This document shows, in pieces, positions 9,032 to 16,363 of a stretch of 64,000 bases of DNA (positions are counted from its first letter, which is position 1; the number at the start of each line of letters is the position of its first letter). This stretch comes from Coprococcus ammoniilyticus. Lineage in GTDB: Bacteria > Bacillota > Clostridia > Lachnospirales > Lachnospiraceae. A model generated the notes under the pieces. The model worked only from the letters and a program-made list of their open reading frames with translations, made no database searches and was not told where the DNA came from. The stretch spans positions 1 to 64,000 of the forward strand of contig NZ_JAOQJS010000002.1 in the NCBI RefSeq assembly GCF_025567345.1, given 5' to 3'. Position numbers and translations under genes: made by a program.

Positions 9032-9391
9032 ATGAACACATTAGGAATGGTTTTAAGCAGTAGTACAGCATCGGGTTCAGGTTCAGGCAGCACAATGTTT
9101 ATCGTTGTATATATCCTGATTTTTGTTGCAATTATCTACTTCATGATGATCCGTCCACAGAAGAAGCAGAAGGCTAAGACAGAGGAAATGCATAACCAGA
9201 TGGAACCGGGTGACAATATTATGACAACCAGTGGTTTCTATGGCACAATCCTTGATATTGTAGATGACACAACTATCATTGTTGAGTTTGGTAATAACAA
9301 GAACTGTCGTATTCCAATGCATAAGAATGCAGTTGCTGAGCTTGAAAAGAAGAATGCAGCAGTAGTGGAAGAAGATAAGGAAAAGAAATAA
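9032..9391 (+). CDS. yajC: Preprotein translocase subunit YajC
   Basis: YajC is a small single-span membrane protein associated with SecDF and YidC at the protein export machinery. The 119-residue protein has a short Ser/Gly-rich N-terminus, one membrane segment (about residues 24-43) followed by the family signature YFMMIRPQKKQ, and a soluble domain containing GDNIMTTSGFYGTI. secD and secF do not follow, because a terminator and a convergent gene lie downstream. Confidence 0.95.
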   Translation: MNTLGMVLSSSTASGSGSGSTMFIVVYILIFVAIIYFMMIRPQKKQKAKTEEMHNQMEPGDNIMTTSGFYGTILDIVDDTTIIVEFGNNKNCRIPMHKNAVAELEKKNAAVVEEDKEKK

Positions 9392-9419
9392 AGAATATCT
9401 TTTTAAATAAGAAGATGTC

Positions 9420-9479
9420 AGAACAGAAAAATCTCCATGTTCAGTAGAAAATCTGAATATGGAGATTTTTTTCTGTTCT
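9420..9479. terminator. Long bidirectional terminator between yajC and the PHP gene
   Basis: An arm of about 25 bases (9420-9444, including AAAAATCTCCAT) pairs with 9453-9479 across an 8-base loop, ending in a T-run on either strand. It is placed exactly between two convergent genes. Confidence 0.85.
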
Positions 9480-10352
9480 TCAAAAAAGATGCGCTTTTAT
9501 ATTGTCCAGAATTCCGGTGGTGATCCGCATACCGCCGCGACCGGTTCCGAGAGAGATGTCCGGTTTGATCACACCGTGGAAATCCGTACCGCCGGAGACA
9601 AACAAGTCATGTCTGTCTGCGATCGCCCGGAGCTTTCCGCTCTCATAGGAATTGTTAGAAGAATGATAAGCTTCTAAGCCCTTTATCCCAAGTGGTTTCA
9701 GATAGTCCAGTAATTCCTCAATCTGGTTATAACCAAGCTTATAGAGTAATGGATGTGCGAGAACTGCACATTTGCCATATTGGTTGATGATCGAGAGAGC
9801 ACGTTCACATGTGACCTCCGGTTTCGGAAGATAGTATCTGCATTTTTCGCCAAGGTATTTTTTAAATGCCTGATCCTTGTTCTTGACAATGCCGTCCTCA
9901 ATCAGAATTCTTGCAAAATGCGCACGGGTAATGACTGTATCCGGATTTCCCTCTTGAAGTTTTTCGATGGTCATATCGATGCCGTCACGCTGAAACAGCT
10001 TGCACATTTCCACATTTCGGTTAAAACGTGCATCTTTTAAAGCGTTCAATTCAGCAAGAAGTCCGGGATTGGTATAGTCCATATAGAAGCCAAGAATATG
10101 GATCTCGCGTGAACCATAGTTGCACGAAAGTTCGATACCGGGAATCAATTCCATAGGAAGAGGATCCTGTGTATCCGGGGCCGGCTGATGATTTTCCATG
10201 AACCGGATTGCTTCCGGGACTCCATCAACCGTATCGTGGTCGGTGATCGCCAGAGCGGCAAGTCCCTTATCAAGAGCCATCTGGCACACTTCAGATGGAG
10301 TAAAAGAACCATCCGAAGCAGTTGTATGGACATGTAGATCTATAAAACGCAT
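9480..10352 (-). CDS. PHP-domain phosphoesterase (RNase AM/YciV-like)
   Basis: This 290-residue protein of the polymerase and histidinol phosphatase fold contains metal-binding motifs in the standard order: DLHVHTTASDG (5-15), ALAITDHDTVDG (about 35-46), PGIELSC (about 76), AVLAHP (about 195) and a C-terminal GGTDFHG. Family members of this size act as 5'-3' exonucleases on short RNA or DNA, or as 3',5'-nucleoside bisphosphate phosphatases. Which activity applies here is inferred only from the family. It is transcribed alone, convergent with yajC. Confidence 0.85.
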   Translation of the reverse strand: MRFIDLHVHTTASDGSFTPSEVCQMALDKGLAALAITDHDTVDGVPEAIRFMENHQPAPDTQDPLPMELIPGIELSCNYGSREIHILGFYMDYTNPGLLAELNALKDARFNRNVEMCKLFQRDGIDMTIEKLQEGNPDTVITRAHFARILIEDGIVKNKDQAFKKYLGEKCRYYLPKPEVTCERALSIINQYGKCAVLAHPLLYKLGYNQIEELLDYLKPLGIKGLEAYHSSNNSYESGKLRAIADRHDLFVSGGTDFHGVIKPDISLGTGRGGMRITTGILDNIKAHLF

Positions 10353-10603
10353 ATGTATTCCTCTTTTCTTTATACAATGTAGGATTGGTTTACCGAAATC
10401 TAAAAAGATAAAAACAAACCAAAATAATTATAATATGAATCTAAAAACATGGCAAATTTTTAGACAAACTTATTGATATTTTTTATTAATTGGTATAGAC
10501 TTAATTGACGGTTTATGAGAAAATATGTCTGATGGTTACGAAAAAAGAATAGATATTCATAACCGCTTTAAGCAGATTTTCATATTTCGAAAGGAGATTC
10601 ACA

Positions 10604-11311
10604 ATGATTTATTCACAGGAAGTTGAAAACATGTGCCCAGTTGGACAGGGCGTACATCATGGATGTGCTCCAATTCCAGAAGAAGCAAAATGGGTACAGG
10701 CAAAAGAAGTAAAGGATATTTCAGGCTTTACACATGGTATTGGCTGGTGTGCACCACAGCAGGGTGCCTGCAAGCTGACATTAAATGTTAAGGAAGGAAT
10801 TATTCAGGAAGCATTAGTTGAGACAGTTGGATGTTCAGGTATGACTCATTCAGCAGCTATGGCAGCAGAGATCCTTCCGGGACTTACAGTTATGGAAGCT
10901 CTTAACACAGACCTTGTTTGTGATGCTATCAACACAGCTATGAGAGAGTTATTCTTACAGATCGTATACGGACGTTCACAGAGTGCATTCTCAGAGGATG
11001 GACTTGCTATCGGTGCTGGTCTTGAAGATCTTGGTAAGGGACTTCGTTCACAGGTTGGTACTATGTACGGTACATTAAAGAAGGGTCCTAGATACCTTGA
11101 GATGGCTGAAGGATATGTAAATGCTATCGCTCTTGATGAAGAGGGTATGATCATTGGATATAAATTCGTTAACCTTGGTAAGATGACTGATTTCATTAAG
11201 AAGGGTGATGACCCTAACACAGCTTATGAGAAGTCATGTGGACAGTATGGACGTGTTGCAGATGCAGTTAAACTCATCGACCCACGTACAGACAAAGAGA
11301 TTGAGAAATAA
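10604..11311 (+). CDS. NifU/IscU-like iron-sulfur scaffold protein paired with GGGtGRT protein
   Basis: This 235-residue protein has an IscU-like core: WCAPQQGACKLTLNV (Cys49, Cys56) resembles the first Cys region of scaffold proteins and ETVGCSGMTHSAAMAAE (Cys77) resembles the second. A third canonical Cys is not obvious; Cys106 and Cys212 are candidates. An extra N-terminal segment holds Cys11 and Cys21, and about 90 residues follow the scaffold core. It starts after AAAGGAGA. The gene downstream by 20 bases is its constant partner in related bacteria as far as I know. Codons rich in GGT, CTT, CGT and GCT suggest high expression. Iron-sulfur assembly is a family inference. Confidence 0.75.
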   Translation: MIYSQEVENMCPVGQGVHHGCAPIPEEAKWVQAKEVKDISGFTHGIGWCAPQQGACKLTLNVKEGIIQEALVETVGCSGMTHSAAMAAEILPGLTVMEALNTDLVCDAINTAMRELFLQIVYGRSQSAFSEDGLAIGAGLEDLGKGLRSQVGTMYGTLKKGPRYLEMAEGYVNAIALDEEGMIIGYKFVNLGKMTDFIKKGDDPNTAYEKSCGQYGRVADAVKLIDPRTDKEIEK

Positions 11312-11331
11312 TAGAAGGAGGTAACGATATA

Positions 11332-12342
11332 ATGGCATTATTTGAATCATATGAAAGAAGAATCAAACAGATCAATGAAGTATTAAACAGCTACGGTATC
11401 TCCTCAATCGAAGAGGCAGAGAAGATCACAAAGGATGCTGGTTTAGACGTATACAATCAGGTAAAGAGCATTCAGCCTATTTGTTTTGAGAATGCATGCT
11501 GGGCATACACAGTAGGTGCAGCAATCGCAATCAAGAAGAACTGCAGAAAGGCTTCAGAAGCTGCAGCAGCAATCGGTGAAGGACTTCAGTCATTCTGTAT
11601 CCCAGGTTCAGTTGCTGATACACGTAAGGTTGGTCTTGGACATGGTAACCTTGGTAAGATGTTACTGGAAGAAGAGACAAAGTGCTTCTGTTTCTTAGCA
11701 GGACATGAGTCATTCGCAGCAGCAGAAGGTGCGATCGGTATCGCAGAGAAAGCTAACAAAGTTCGTAAAGAGCCACTTCGTGTTATCTTAAACGGTCTTG
11801 GTAAGGATGCTGCTCAGATTATTTCAAGAATTAACGGTTTCACATTTGTTGAGACTGAGTATGATCCATATACAAACACAGTTAAAGAAGTATTCAGAAA
11901 GTCTTACTCAGAAGGACTTCGTGCAAAGGTTAACTGCTATGGTGCGAACTCTGTACCAGAAGGTGTTGCTATCATGCACAAAGAGGGTGTTGATGTATCT
12001 ATCACCGGTAACTCAACAAACCCAACTCGTTTCCAGCATCCGGTAGCTGGTACTTACAAGAAGGAATGTAACGAGTTAGGAAAGAAGTACTTCTCAGTTG
12101 CTTCAGGTGGTGGTACAGGTCGTACACTTCACCCAGATAACATGGCAGCAGGTCCTGCTTCCTACGGTATGACAGATACACTTGGACGTATGCACAGTGA
12201 CGCTCAGTTCGCTGGTTCATCATCCGTACCTGCTCACGTAGAAATGATGGGTCTGATCGGTGCTGGTAACAACCCTATGGTTGGTATGACAGTTGCTGTA
12301 GCTGTTTCTGTAGAGGAAGCAGCAAAGGCTGGTAAGTTCTAA
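11332..12342 (+). CDS. GGGtGRT protein
   Basis: This is a conserved anaerobe protein of 336 residues named for its motif GGGTGRT (259-265). It is rich in Gly and Ala and has eight cysteines, including KCFCF (118-120) and two more near residues 51 and 56. It also has Gly-rich turns (GLGHGNLGKM about 101-110, GLIGAGNN about 307-314). No enzyme family is recognisable to me. It has a strong AGAAGGAGG site and follows the NifU-like scaffold, with the same biased codons, so the two are probably co-expressed at high level. A plausible role is as a metal or iron-sulfur client or assembly protein, but this is inference. Confidence 0.75.
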   Translation: MALFESYERRIKQINEVLNSYGISSIEEAEKITKDAGLDVYNQVKSIQPICFENACWAYTVGAAIAIKKNCRKASEAAAAIGEGLQSFCIPGSVADTRKVGLGHGNLGKMLLEEETKCFCFLAGHESFAAAEGAIGIAEKANKVRKEPLRVILNGLGKDAAQIISRINGFTFVETEYDPYTNTVKEVFRKSYSEGLRAKVNCYGANSVPEGVAIMHKEGVDVSITGNSTNPTRFQHPVAGTYKKECNELGKKYFSVASGGGTGRTLHPDNMAAGPASYGMTDTLGRMHSDAQFAGSSSVPAHVEMMGLIGAGNNPMVGMTVAVAVSVEEAAKAGKF

Positions 12343-12397
12343 AAAAGCTAGGAAATAAGCCAAATAAAGAAACGTGAAAATACCTGAAAAAGTGATT

Positions 12398-12441
12398 GTA
12401 ACTAACAAACAACTAACAGGTAACTAACACTCGTAACTAAC
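12398..12441 (+). repeat. Four short direct repeats of (G)TAACTAAC
   Basis: GTAACTAAC occurs exactly at 12398-12406, 12420-12428 and 12433-12441, with a partial copy AACTAAC at 12411-12417. They lie just outside the 3' end of the integrase remnant. Closely spaced direct repeats next to a tyrosine recombinase gene are typical of integrase arm-binding sites, so this may mark the old attachment region. Confidence 0.6.
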
Positions 12442-12448
12442 AAAAAAC

Positions 12449-12487
12449 GGGGCAGCAATTATAATGATTGTTGCCCCATATTTTTTA
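12449..12487. terminator. Bidirectional terminator after the GGGtGRT gene
   Basis: GGGGCAGCAAT (12449-12459) pairs with ATTGTTGCCCC (12466-12476), one G-T pair included. It has an A-run before it and TATTTTTTA after it, so it can work on both strands. Confidence 0.85.
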
Positions 12488-13036
12488 TTCTATCTTTTCA
12501 ATTTCAGTGTGAAGTTGCTTCATGGTCCTGTGGGTGTACACTTTCTCAGTCACATCCTCGATAGAATGACCAACTATCAGCTTTATGATGTATTCATCCA
12601 TGCCAGCATCTTTGACCAATGTAATAAATGTATGTCTTGTATCGTGAGGACGGTGGGAGAGTTTTTATTTTCCCATGACCTTATTCCAACGGCTTCTGTA
12701 TTTGTCGTATGTCATGCGCATACCAGACTGACTATCCGAATCATTGAATAAATAATCGGATTCCAATTCTTTAGCCTGATCTACTCGTTTTATGATCAAA
12801 TCTCTTATTTTTGGATGAATAGGAACGCCCCTGTTGCGCCCTGCATCAGTCTTAAGACCGCCGAACATGGTATTATTTTCCAGATCAATATCAGCTATTT
12901 TCGAGATAGACAGTTCTTGTGGTCGCCATCCGCTGTATATACCAATTAGAATCATATCAACAACACCATAGTTTATGTTCTTCCAGAGTAGATCTATTTC
13001 CTCCGGCGTAAATGGAACACGAATGATCTGAGACTT
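12485..13036 (-). pseudogene. Tyrosine integrase, 5'-truncated and with an in-frame stop
   Basis: Reading leftward from about 13036, the frame gives RVPFTPEEIDLLW, GIYSGWRPQELS (catalytic Arg), GAGRNR-like beta-hairpin sequence and RWNKVMGK, then a TAA at 12665-12667. The same frame continues past the stop with HRPHDTRHTFITLVKDAGM (catalytic His and Arg), LIVGHS (His) and KVYTHRT (nucleophile Tyr), and ends at 12485-12487. One base change would restore the catalytic half. The arm-binding and core-binding N-terminal domains are gone: the frame before 13036 is antisense to the head gene. Confidence 0.85.
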
Positions 13037-13798
13037 TCCACGCTTGATGGCAATACAAGAGATCTGCATAGACTGCTTGATGGACAGATTCGGGATGTGA
13101 ACGAGCTTTTTGAGGTGGCAAACCTCAAGGTTGAAGCCCCTGGAATGTTTGGAGATCCGGCAGAAGACTGCAACTGCCGGTACTGTCTCTTGCAGCGTGC
13201 CAGATGGGCGCTGGATGATGTAGAACTTGAGACTCTGAGAAAGCGAGCGGAATACTTCGGGTTGGATAAGACAAAGGATTTTGAAGAGTACCAGACGAAG
13301 TACTTTAAGGTGTCGTTTCAGATTGAGCATGAAAAAGATGTTGCTAATATTATTGATGATGGTACAATAAAATCAGGTGCAATTAGTGGGGCAAGGAACT
13401 CATTTGGCGAGAAGGCTCAAAAACATGCAGAAACATATTATGGATTGGTTCGTAGCATGACAACAGATGTTGCTAAGATATCAAAAGCTACAGGCATATC
13501 GGAAAAAGAAATCCAAGATATAAAGAATTATATATTCCTAGAAAAGCATGATTTGGGTGGAGAGAAAAAAGAATATTTTGCTCCTGATTATATGATGGCA
13601 GAATCTTGGCAGAGGTTAATGTCTGGCAAGCCAGAAAAACATGATATTACATTACTGAAACATGAAATCATGGAGAAAAAGCTCATGCAATCAGGAATGT
13701 CGCAGGAAATGGCACATATTGAGACGTCAAAGGTATATAATTATTCAAAGGAAGCAGGTGAGTTTTATGCTAAAATTAAAAAATATAAAAAAGAGTAA
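13037..13798 (+). pseudogene. Phage head-morphogenesis protein (Mu F-like), 5'-truncated, with toxin-like C-terminal domain
   Basis: From about 13037 the frame reads STLDGNTRDLHRLLDGQ, VANLKVEAPGMFGDPAEDCNCRY and LLQRARWAL, which is the C-terminal part of Mu F-type minor head proteins. A different domain of about 140 residues follows (about 13370-13798), with YFAPDYMMAESWQRL, HDITLLKHEIMEKKLM and AHIETSKVYNYSKE. Such C-terminal extensions on phage head proteins are often nuclease or other toxin domains of the polymorphic type. I do not recognise the family, and HEIME is not a full HExxH zinc motif. The only late start, GTG at 13097, has no good ribosome site. The 3' half is open and undamaged. 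Confidence 0.7.
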
Positions 13799-14006
13799 TG
13801 GTATTATTTCGGCAGATTACGATCCTGAATGTAGTGGTGAAATTGGAAGAATATCAATAAATATAGATTCAGGAAAAGAAGTGGAGACAACAATATCACT
13901 TATGGATAGAGAATTTCCAATATATTTGAACCATGCACTTGATATATTAAGGAAAATTAAAGATGAAAAGGATATACCAGAAGAGAAGTTAGTTATGTGG
14001 TACTAA
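13767..14006 (+). CDS. Small protein overlapping the toxin-like gene; possible immunity protein
   Basis: This 79-residue protein starts at ATG 13767, inside the last 32 bases of the head/toxin gene in another frame, after AGGTGAG. It reads MLKLKNIKKSNGIISADYDP, then a stretch with GRISINIDSGKEVETTISLMD, then an acidic helical end. The overlap suggests translational coupling to the upstream gene. In polymorphic toxin loci a small gene in this place is usually the immunity protein; that role is inferred from position only. A terminator follows at 14039-14064. Confidence 0.6.
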   Translation: MLKLKNIKKSNGIISADYDPECSGEIGRISINIDSGKEVETTISLMDREFPIYLNHALDILRKIKDEKDIPEEKLVMWY

Positions 14007-14038
14007 AAGTATCGTAATTTAATAGCAGTTAATTCAGA

Positions 14039-14064
14039 CCATGATAAAAACATGGCCTTTTTTT
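14039..14064 (+). terminator. Terminator after the possible immunity gene
   Basis: CCATG (14039-14043) pairs with CATGG (14051-14055), followed by CCTTTTTTT. The stem is short but the T-run is strong. Confidence 0.65.
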
Positions 14065-14174
14065 ATGCCCAAAGTCGGCTTAAGGCGATAAAACTGTGAC
14101 CGACAAAGAATAACTCCGGCAAGAGTGATAACTGCCATGTGTGGCTACGATTAAAGCCAAGAAAGGATGGAACA

Positions 14175-14426
14175 ATGGAATTAAAGGAACTGTTAGGAGA
14201 AGAATTGTACAAACAGGTACAGGCGAAGATTGACGAGAAGAACAGCACAGAGACAGACAAGCTCAAGCATGTAAGATACACAGATCTGTCCGAGGACAAG
14301 TACGTCAGCAAGGAGAAACAACGAACATATCACGATGCATCTTCTAAAGTCAATACAAGAATATTAGCAAATGATTCTTCTGGAATAGTGACAGAAGATG
14401 GATTACTTGAATTTGGAAACTTATGA
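14175..14426 (+). pseudogene. Phage capsid scaffold protein (GP20-like), 3'-truncated
   Basis: A strong AGAAAGGATGG site precedes ATG 14175. The first 45 or so residues, MELKELLGEELYKQVQAKID and then HVRYTDLSEDKYVSKEK, match the N-terminus of phage minor structural/scaffold proteins. After that the sequence departs from the family (RTYHDASSKVNTRILANDSS) and stops at 83 residues, where a scaffold would run to about 180-200. It looks like a deletion junction near 14315. A leader with short hairpins (GTCGG 14074 / CCGAC 14100; GCCA-TGTG-TGGC) precedes it. Confidence 0.6.
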
Positions 14427-14562
14427 CGATCTTCGAGTTCTCTGTAAATTCAACCAGATGTGGCATTTTGTCCCATGCCTGACAGATTTCAAATTCATGA
14501 ATATCTTTCAGAGCTTCTCATATTCGCGAAAAATACAATTTCTTTTATAAGAGAAAAATTTT

Positions 14563-14592
14563 TTGACAGCACGTAACGTGCAGATTTAATCT
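14563..14592 (+). promoter_or_regulatory. MerR-type operator/promoter, copy 1
   Basis: TTGACA (14563-14568) is followed directly by the perfect palindrome GCACGTAACGTGC (14569-14581). A weak -10, TAATCT (14587-14592), lies 18 bases after the -35. A palindrome placed between a good -35 and a poor -10 is the standard layout of MerR-activated promoters, and the ACGTAACGT core is familiar from such operators. It would drive the 55-codon gene at 14662. Confidence 0.7.
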
Positions 14593-14661
14593 GGAAATAG
14601 CATCAGAAAGATCATAACAAACGGAAAAGTAAAATTAGAATTTGAATAGGAGACAAATGAT

Positions 14662-14829
14662 ATGCATAGAGAAGTGGAAGATAATACAGTTATATTTACA
14701 GCATTTAACAGAAAATTGTTAAGAGATTTAGAAGAATTGAGAAATCTTCTGGTTAGAAATAAACCTGAGAGAGTCATGAAAAAACTGAATGAATTAATTG
14801 AAGATACAAAGAGGGACATAACCGAATAG
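14662..14829 (+). CDS. Small protein of unknown function under a MerR-type operator
   Basis: A 55-residue frame starts at ATG 14662, about 8 bases after AGGAGA. It encodes a charged helical protein, beginning MHREVEDNTVIFTAFNRKLL with the repeated pattern LRDLEELRNLL…KKLNELIEDTKRD, which could form a coiled coil. I do not recognise a family. It lies between the two copies of the MerR-type operator and may belong to the regulated set. It could also be a relic, but codon pattern, ribosome site and promoter all agree. Confidence 0.5.
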   Translation: MHREVEDNTVIFTAFNRKLLRDLEELRNLLVRNKPERVMKKLNELIEDTKRDITE

Positions 14830-14897
14830 TTTGTAGTATGGGAAATGGTTCGCGAAAAAAACATTCTCTTTTATGAAATAAAAAATCATAAAAGCCT

Positions 14898-14927
14898 TTG
14901 ACAGCACGTAACGTGCAGATTTAGGCT
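14898..14927 (+). promoter_or_regulatory. MerR-type operator/promoter, copy 2 (merR autoregulation)
   Basis: TTGACA (14898-14903) is followed by the same palindrome GCACGTAACGTGC (14904-14916) and a -10-like TAGGCT after an 18-base spacer. The 27 bases from TTTGACA to GATTTA are identical to copy 1. It lies 15 bases before the merR start. Confidence 0.7.
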
Positions 14928-14941
14928 GAAGGAGGATGTAT

Positions 14942-15310
14942 ATGGAACTAATGACTTTAAGAACAATGTGTGAACGATTGAATGTTTCAAGAAGAAGTAT
15001 TCAATGTTATGAGCAGGCTGGTTTATTGAAGCCTTCGGCAAAAAATAAATATGGTCATTTGCTATATGATGAGCAGGCGTTTCAGAGAGCACAAATGATT
15101 CGTTTCTTACAACAGCTTGGGTTTAAACTGGAGGAGGTAAAAGAAATTATAGATGCACCTGATAATGTAAGAAAAGATGCGATGGAAGTACATGTGAGAA
15201 TGCTTGAATGTGAAACAGAAAAAATGACGGAACTTATTCAACAGGCGAGAGTTTATATTAATAGCATTAATGGAAAATCTGAAAATGGAGGGAAGACAAA
15301 TGAGAAGTAA
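14942..15310 (+). CDS. MerR-family transcriptional regulator
   Basis: This 122-residue protein has an N-terminal winged helix-turn-helix of MerR type (MTLRTMCERLNVSRRSIQCYEQAGLL, YDEQAFQRAQMIRFLQQLGFKLEEVKEII) and a C-terminal coiled coil (about 80-110). There is no large ligand-binding domain and no metal-binding Cys pair, so it resembles small stress- or drug-responsive members. ATG 14942 is preferred over ATG 14936 because the GAAGGAGG site sits too close to the earlier one. Its stop overlaps the start of the lipoprotein gene, so they form an operon controlled by copy 2 of the operator. Confidence 0.88.
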   Translation: MELMTLRTMCERLNVSRRSIQCYEQAGLLKPSAKNKYGHLLYDEQAFQRAQMIRFLQQLGFKLEEVKEIIDAPDNVRKDAMEVHVRMLECETEKMTELIQQARVYINSINGKSENGGKTNEK

Positions 15311-16157
15311 AAAGAAAATTATAATCACAACATTTATTGGGGCAATCATGTTGTTAGCAGGTTGTCACAGTGCAGGAACAGATCAAGAGCAAAAAGATAA
15401 TAAAAAATCAGACTCTGAAACTGTAGAAATTGAGGATATTGATTGGAATGTAGGAGAAGGAATAATAGATGGAGACAGACATATTGTGATGAATTATGTA
15501 AATAATTCAAAGTTGGACATTGTTTATTTCGGCCTGGACTATACTGAAAAAGAGGGAATAACGGAAGAAGAAAAACAAAAGTTTTATTCGGACATAGAGA
15601 AGAAATTTAATTTGAGTGATGACGATATGATTAAAATAAAAGAAGAAACAATTGGAATGAATACAAGTGTAGAAAGATTGGTGAAAGAAGGAGATGAAGT
15701 ATCTAACGTACCATGTCACTACTTTTCTGGAATTTATTATTTAAAGGATAAAGCACATCTGGAACTTATGCAGCCGGATATTGCAACAATAGAATTCGTA
15801 AGTAATGGTAGATTATATACAGAATATTATGATTTCAAATCACAGAAATACTCCTTGGAATCTGATAGTGAAGAGGCCGTACAATGGACAGAAAAAGAGA
15901 TTGGAACAGAGATTGATAAGCCGGAAGCAGAAGTTATAAAAGTAACATTAGATCTGGATGATTATCTATGCTTTGATGTGTATGGAGTATCAGAGTCACA
16001 ATTTGAGGAATATATAGATTTATGCAAGGAAAGGGGATATACAAAGGACGCAGATAAAGATGAGGATTCTTACGATGCGGAGCGGGATGATGGATATAGT
16101 GTTTCTATAGATTATGATCAGACAGATTGTATTATGGATGTTTCTGTTAGTAAGTAA
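15300..16157 (+). CDS. Lipoprotein with DUF6591-like C-terminal domain
   Basis: This 285-residue protein starts at ATG 15300, after a GGAGGG site and overlapping the merR end by 11 bases. A signal peptide runs to the lipobox LLAGC (Cys about 22), so the protein should be lipid-anchored on the outer face of the membrane. An acidic linker and a middle domain follow. The C-terminal 70 residues (LDDYLCFDVYGVSESQFEEYIDLC…GYSVSIDY) resemble the DUF6591 domain found in Firmicutes lipoproteins; this match is from memory. Function is unknown. The MerR neighbour suggests induction by some chemical or envelope stress. Confidence 0.75.
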   Translation: MRSKKKIIITTFIGAIMLLAGCHSAGTDQEQKDNKKSDSETVEIEDIDWNVGEGIIDGDRHIVMNYVNNSKLDIVYFGLDYTEKEGITEEEKQKFYSDIEKKFNLSDDDMIKIKEETIGMNTSVERLVKEGDEVSNVPCHYFSGIYYLKDKAHLELMQPDIATIEFVSNGRLYTEYYDFKSQKYSLESDSEEAVQWTEKEIGTEIDKPEAEVIKVTLDLDDYLCFDVYGVSESQFEEYIDLCKERGYTKDADKDEDSYDAERDDGYSVSIDYDQTDCIMDVSVSK

Positions 16158-16173
16158 ATTTATTTATGATAGG

Positions 16174-16219
16174 CATAGCCGGATGGTATATTATGCAAAC
16201 AAATATACCGTTCGGCTAT
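16174..16219 (+). terminator. Terminator after the lipoprotein gene
   Basis: ATAGCCGGATGGTATATT pairs imperfectly with AATATACCGTTCGGCTAT, followed by AGTTTATTT. The stem is long and the T-run is broken. Confidence 0.6.
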
Positions 16220-16296
16220 AGTTTATTTGTTTCGTGTAAAAGCCGATATGAGAACATCTCAGGTTTTGCTTAAATGTTAAAAAATGAAGCCTTGGC

Positions 16297-16344
16297 AAAT
16301 AAACGAACGTTTACTAAAATAAAAGTGTAAACGGTCGTTTATTT
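16297..16344. promoter_or_regulatory. TetR-type operator: 18-bp inverted repeat upstream of the broken tetR
   Basis: AAATAAACGAACGTTTAC (16297-16314) and GTAAACGGTCGTTTATTT (16327-16344) are inverted copies with one mismatch, 12 bases apart. Each arm contains a shorter near-palindrome (AAACGAACGTTT), as in many TetR operators. The broken tetR starts 20 bases downstream. Confidence 0.65.
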
Positions 16345-16363
16345 TTTGCCCAGAGGTTATTAG

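Larger units (their letters stand above)
12398..14426. mobile_element. Collapsed prophage remnant
   Basis: The stretch contains, in order, integrase-type repeats, a broken integrase (minus), a 5'-truncated head-morphogenesis gene with a toxin-like tail (plus), a small downstream gene, and the first third of a scaffold protein gene. Everything normally between integrase and head genes is missing, and the integrase and head pieces are joined head to head near 13035. No intact element ends were found, so the boundaries are approximate. Confidence 0.7.

Noticed and set aside
12398..12441. CRISPR-like repeat array
   Set aside because: The units are only 7-9 bases with spacers of 3-5 bases, far too small for CRISPR, and no cas genes are near.
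13097..13330. Complete integrase start in the minus frame beginning at 13330
   Set aside because: The first 90 or so codons of that frame are antisense to the well-matched phage head protein and have no integrase features, so the long frame is accidental.
14427..14540. Possible gene fragment on the minus strand (EALKDIHEFEICQAWDKMPHL and on)
   Set aside because: The reading frame looks protein-like for about 35 codons, but I cannot match it to a family and both ends are broken, so it is not listed as a feature. It may be another scrap of a lost gene.
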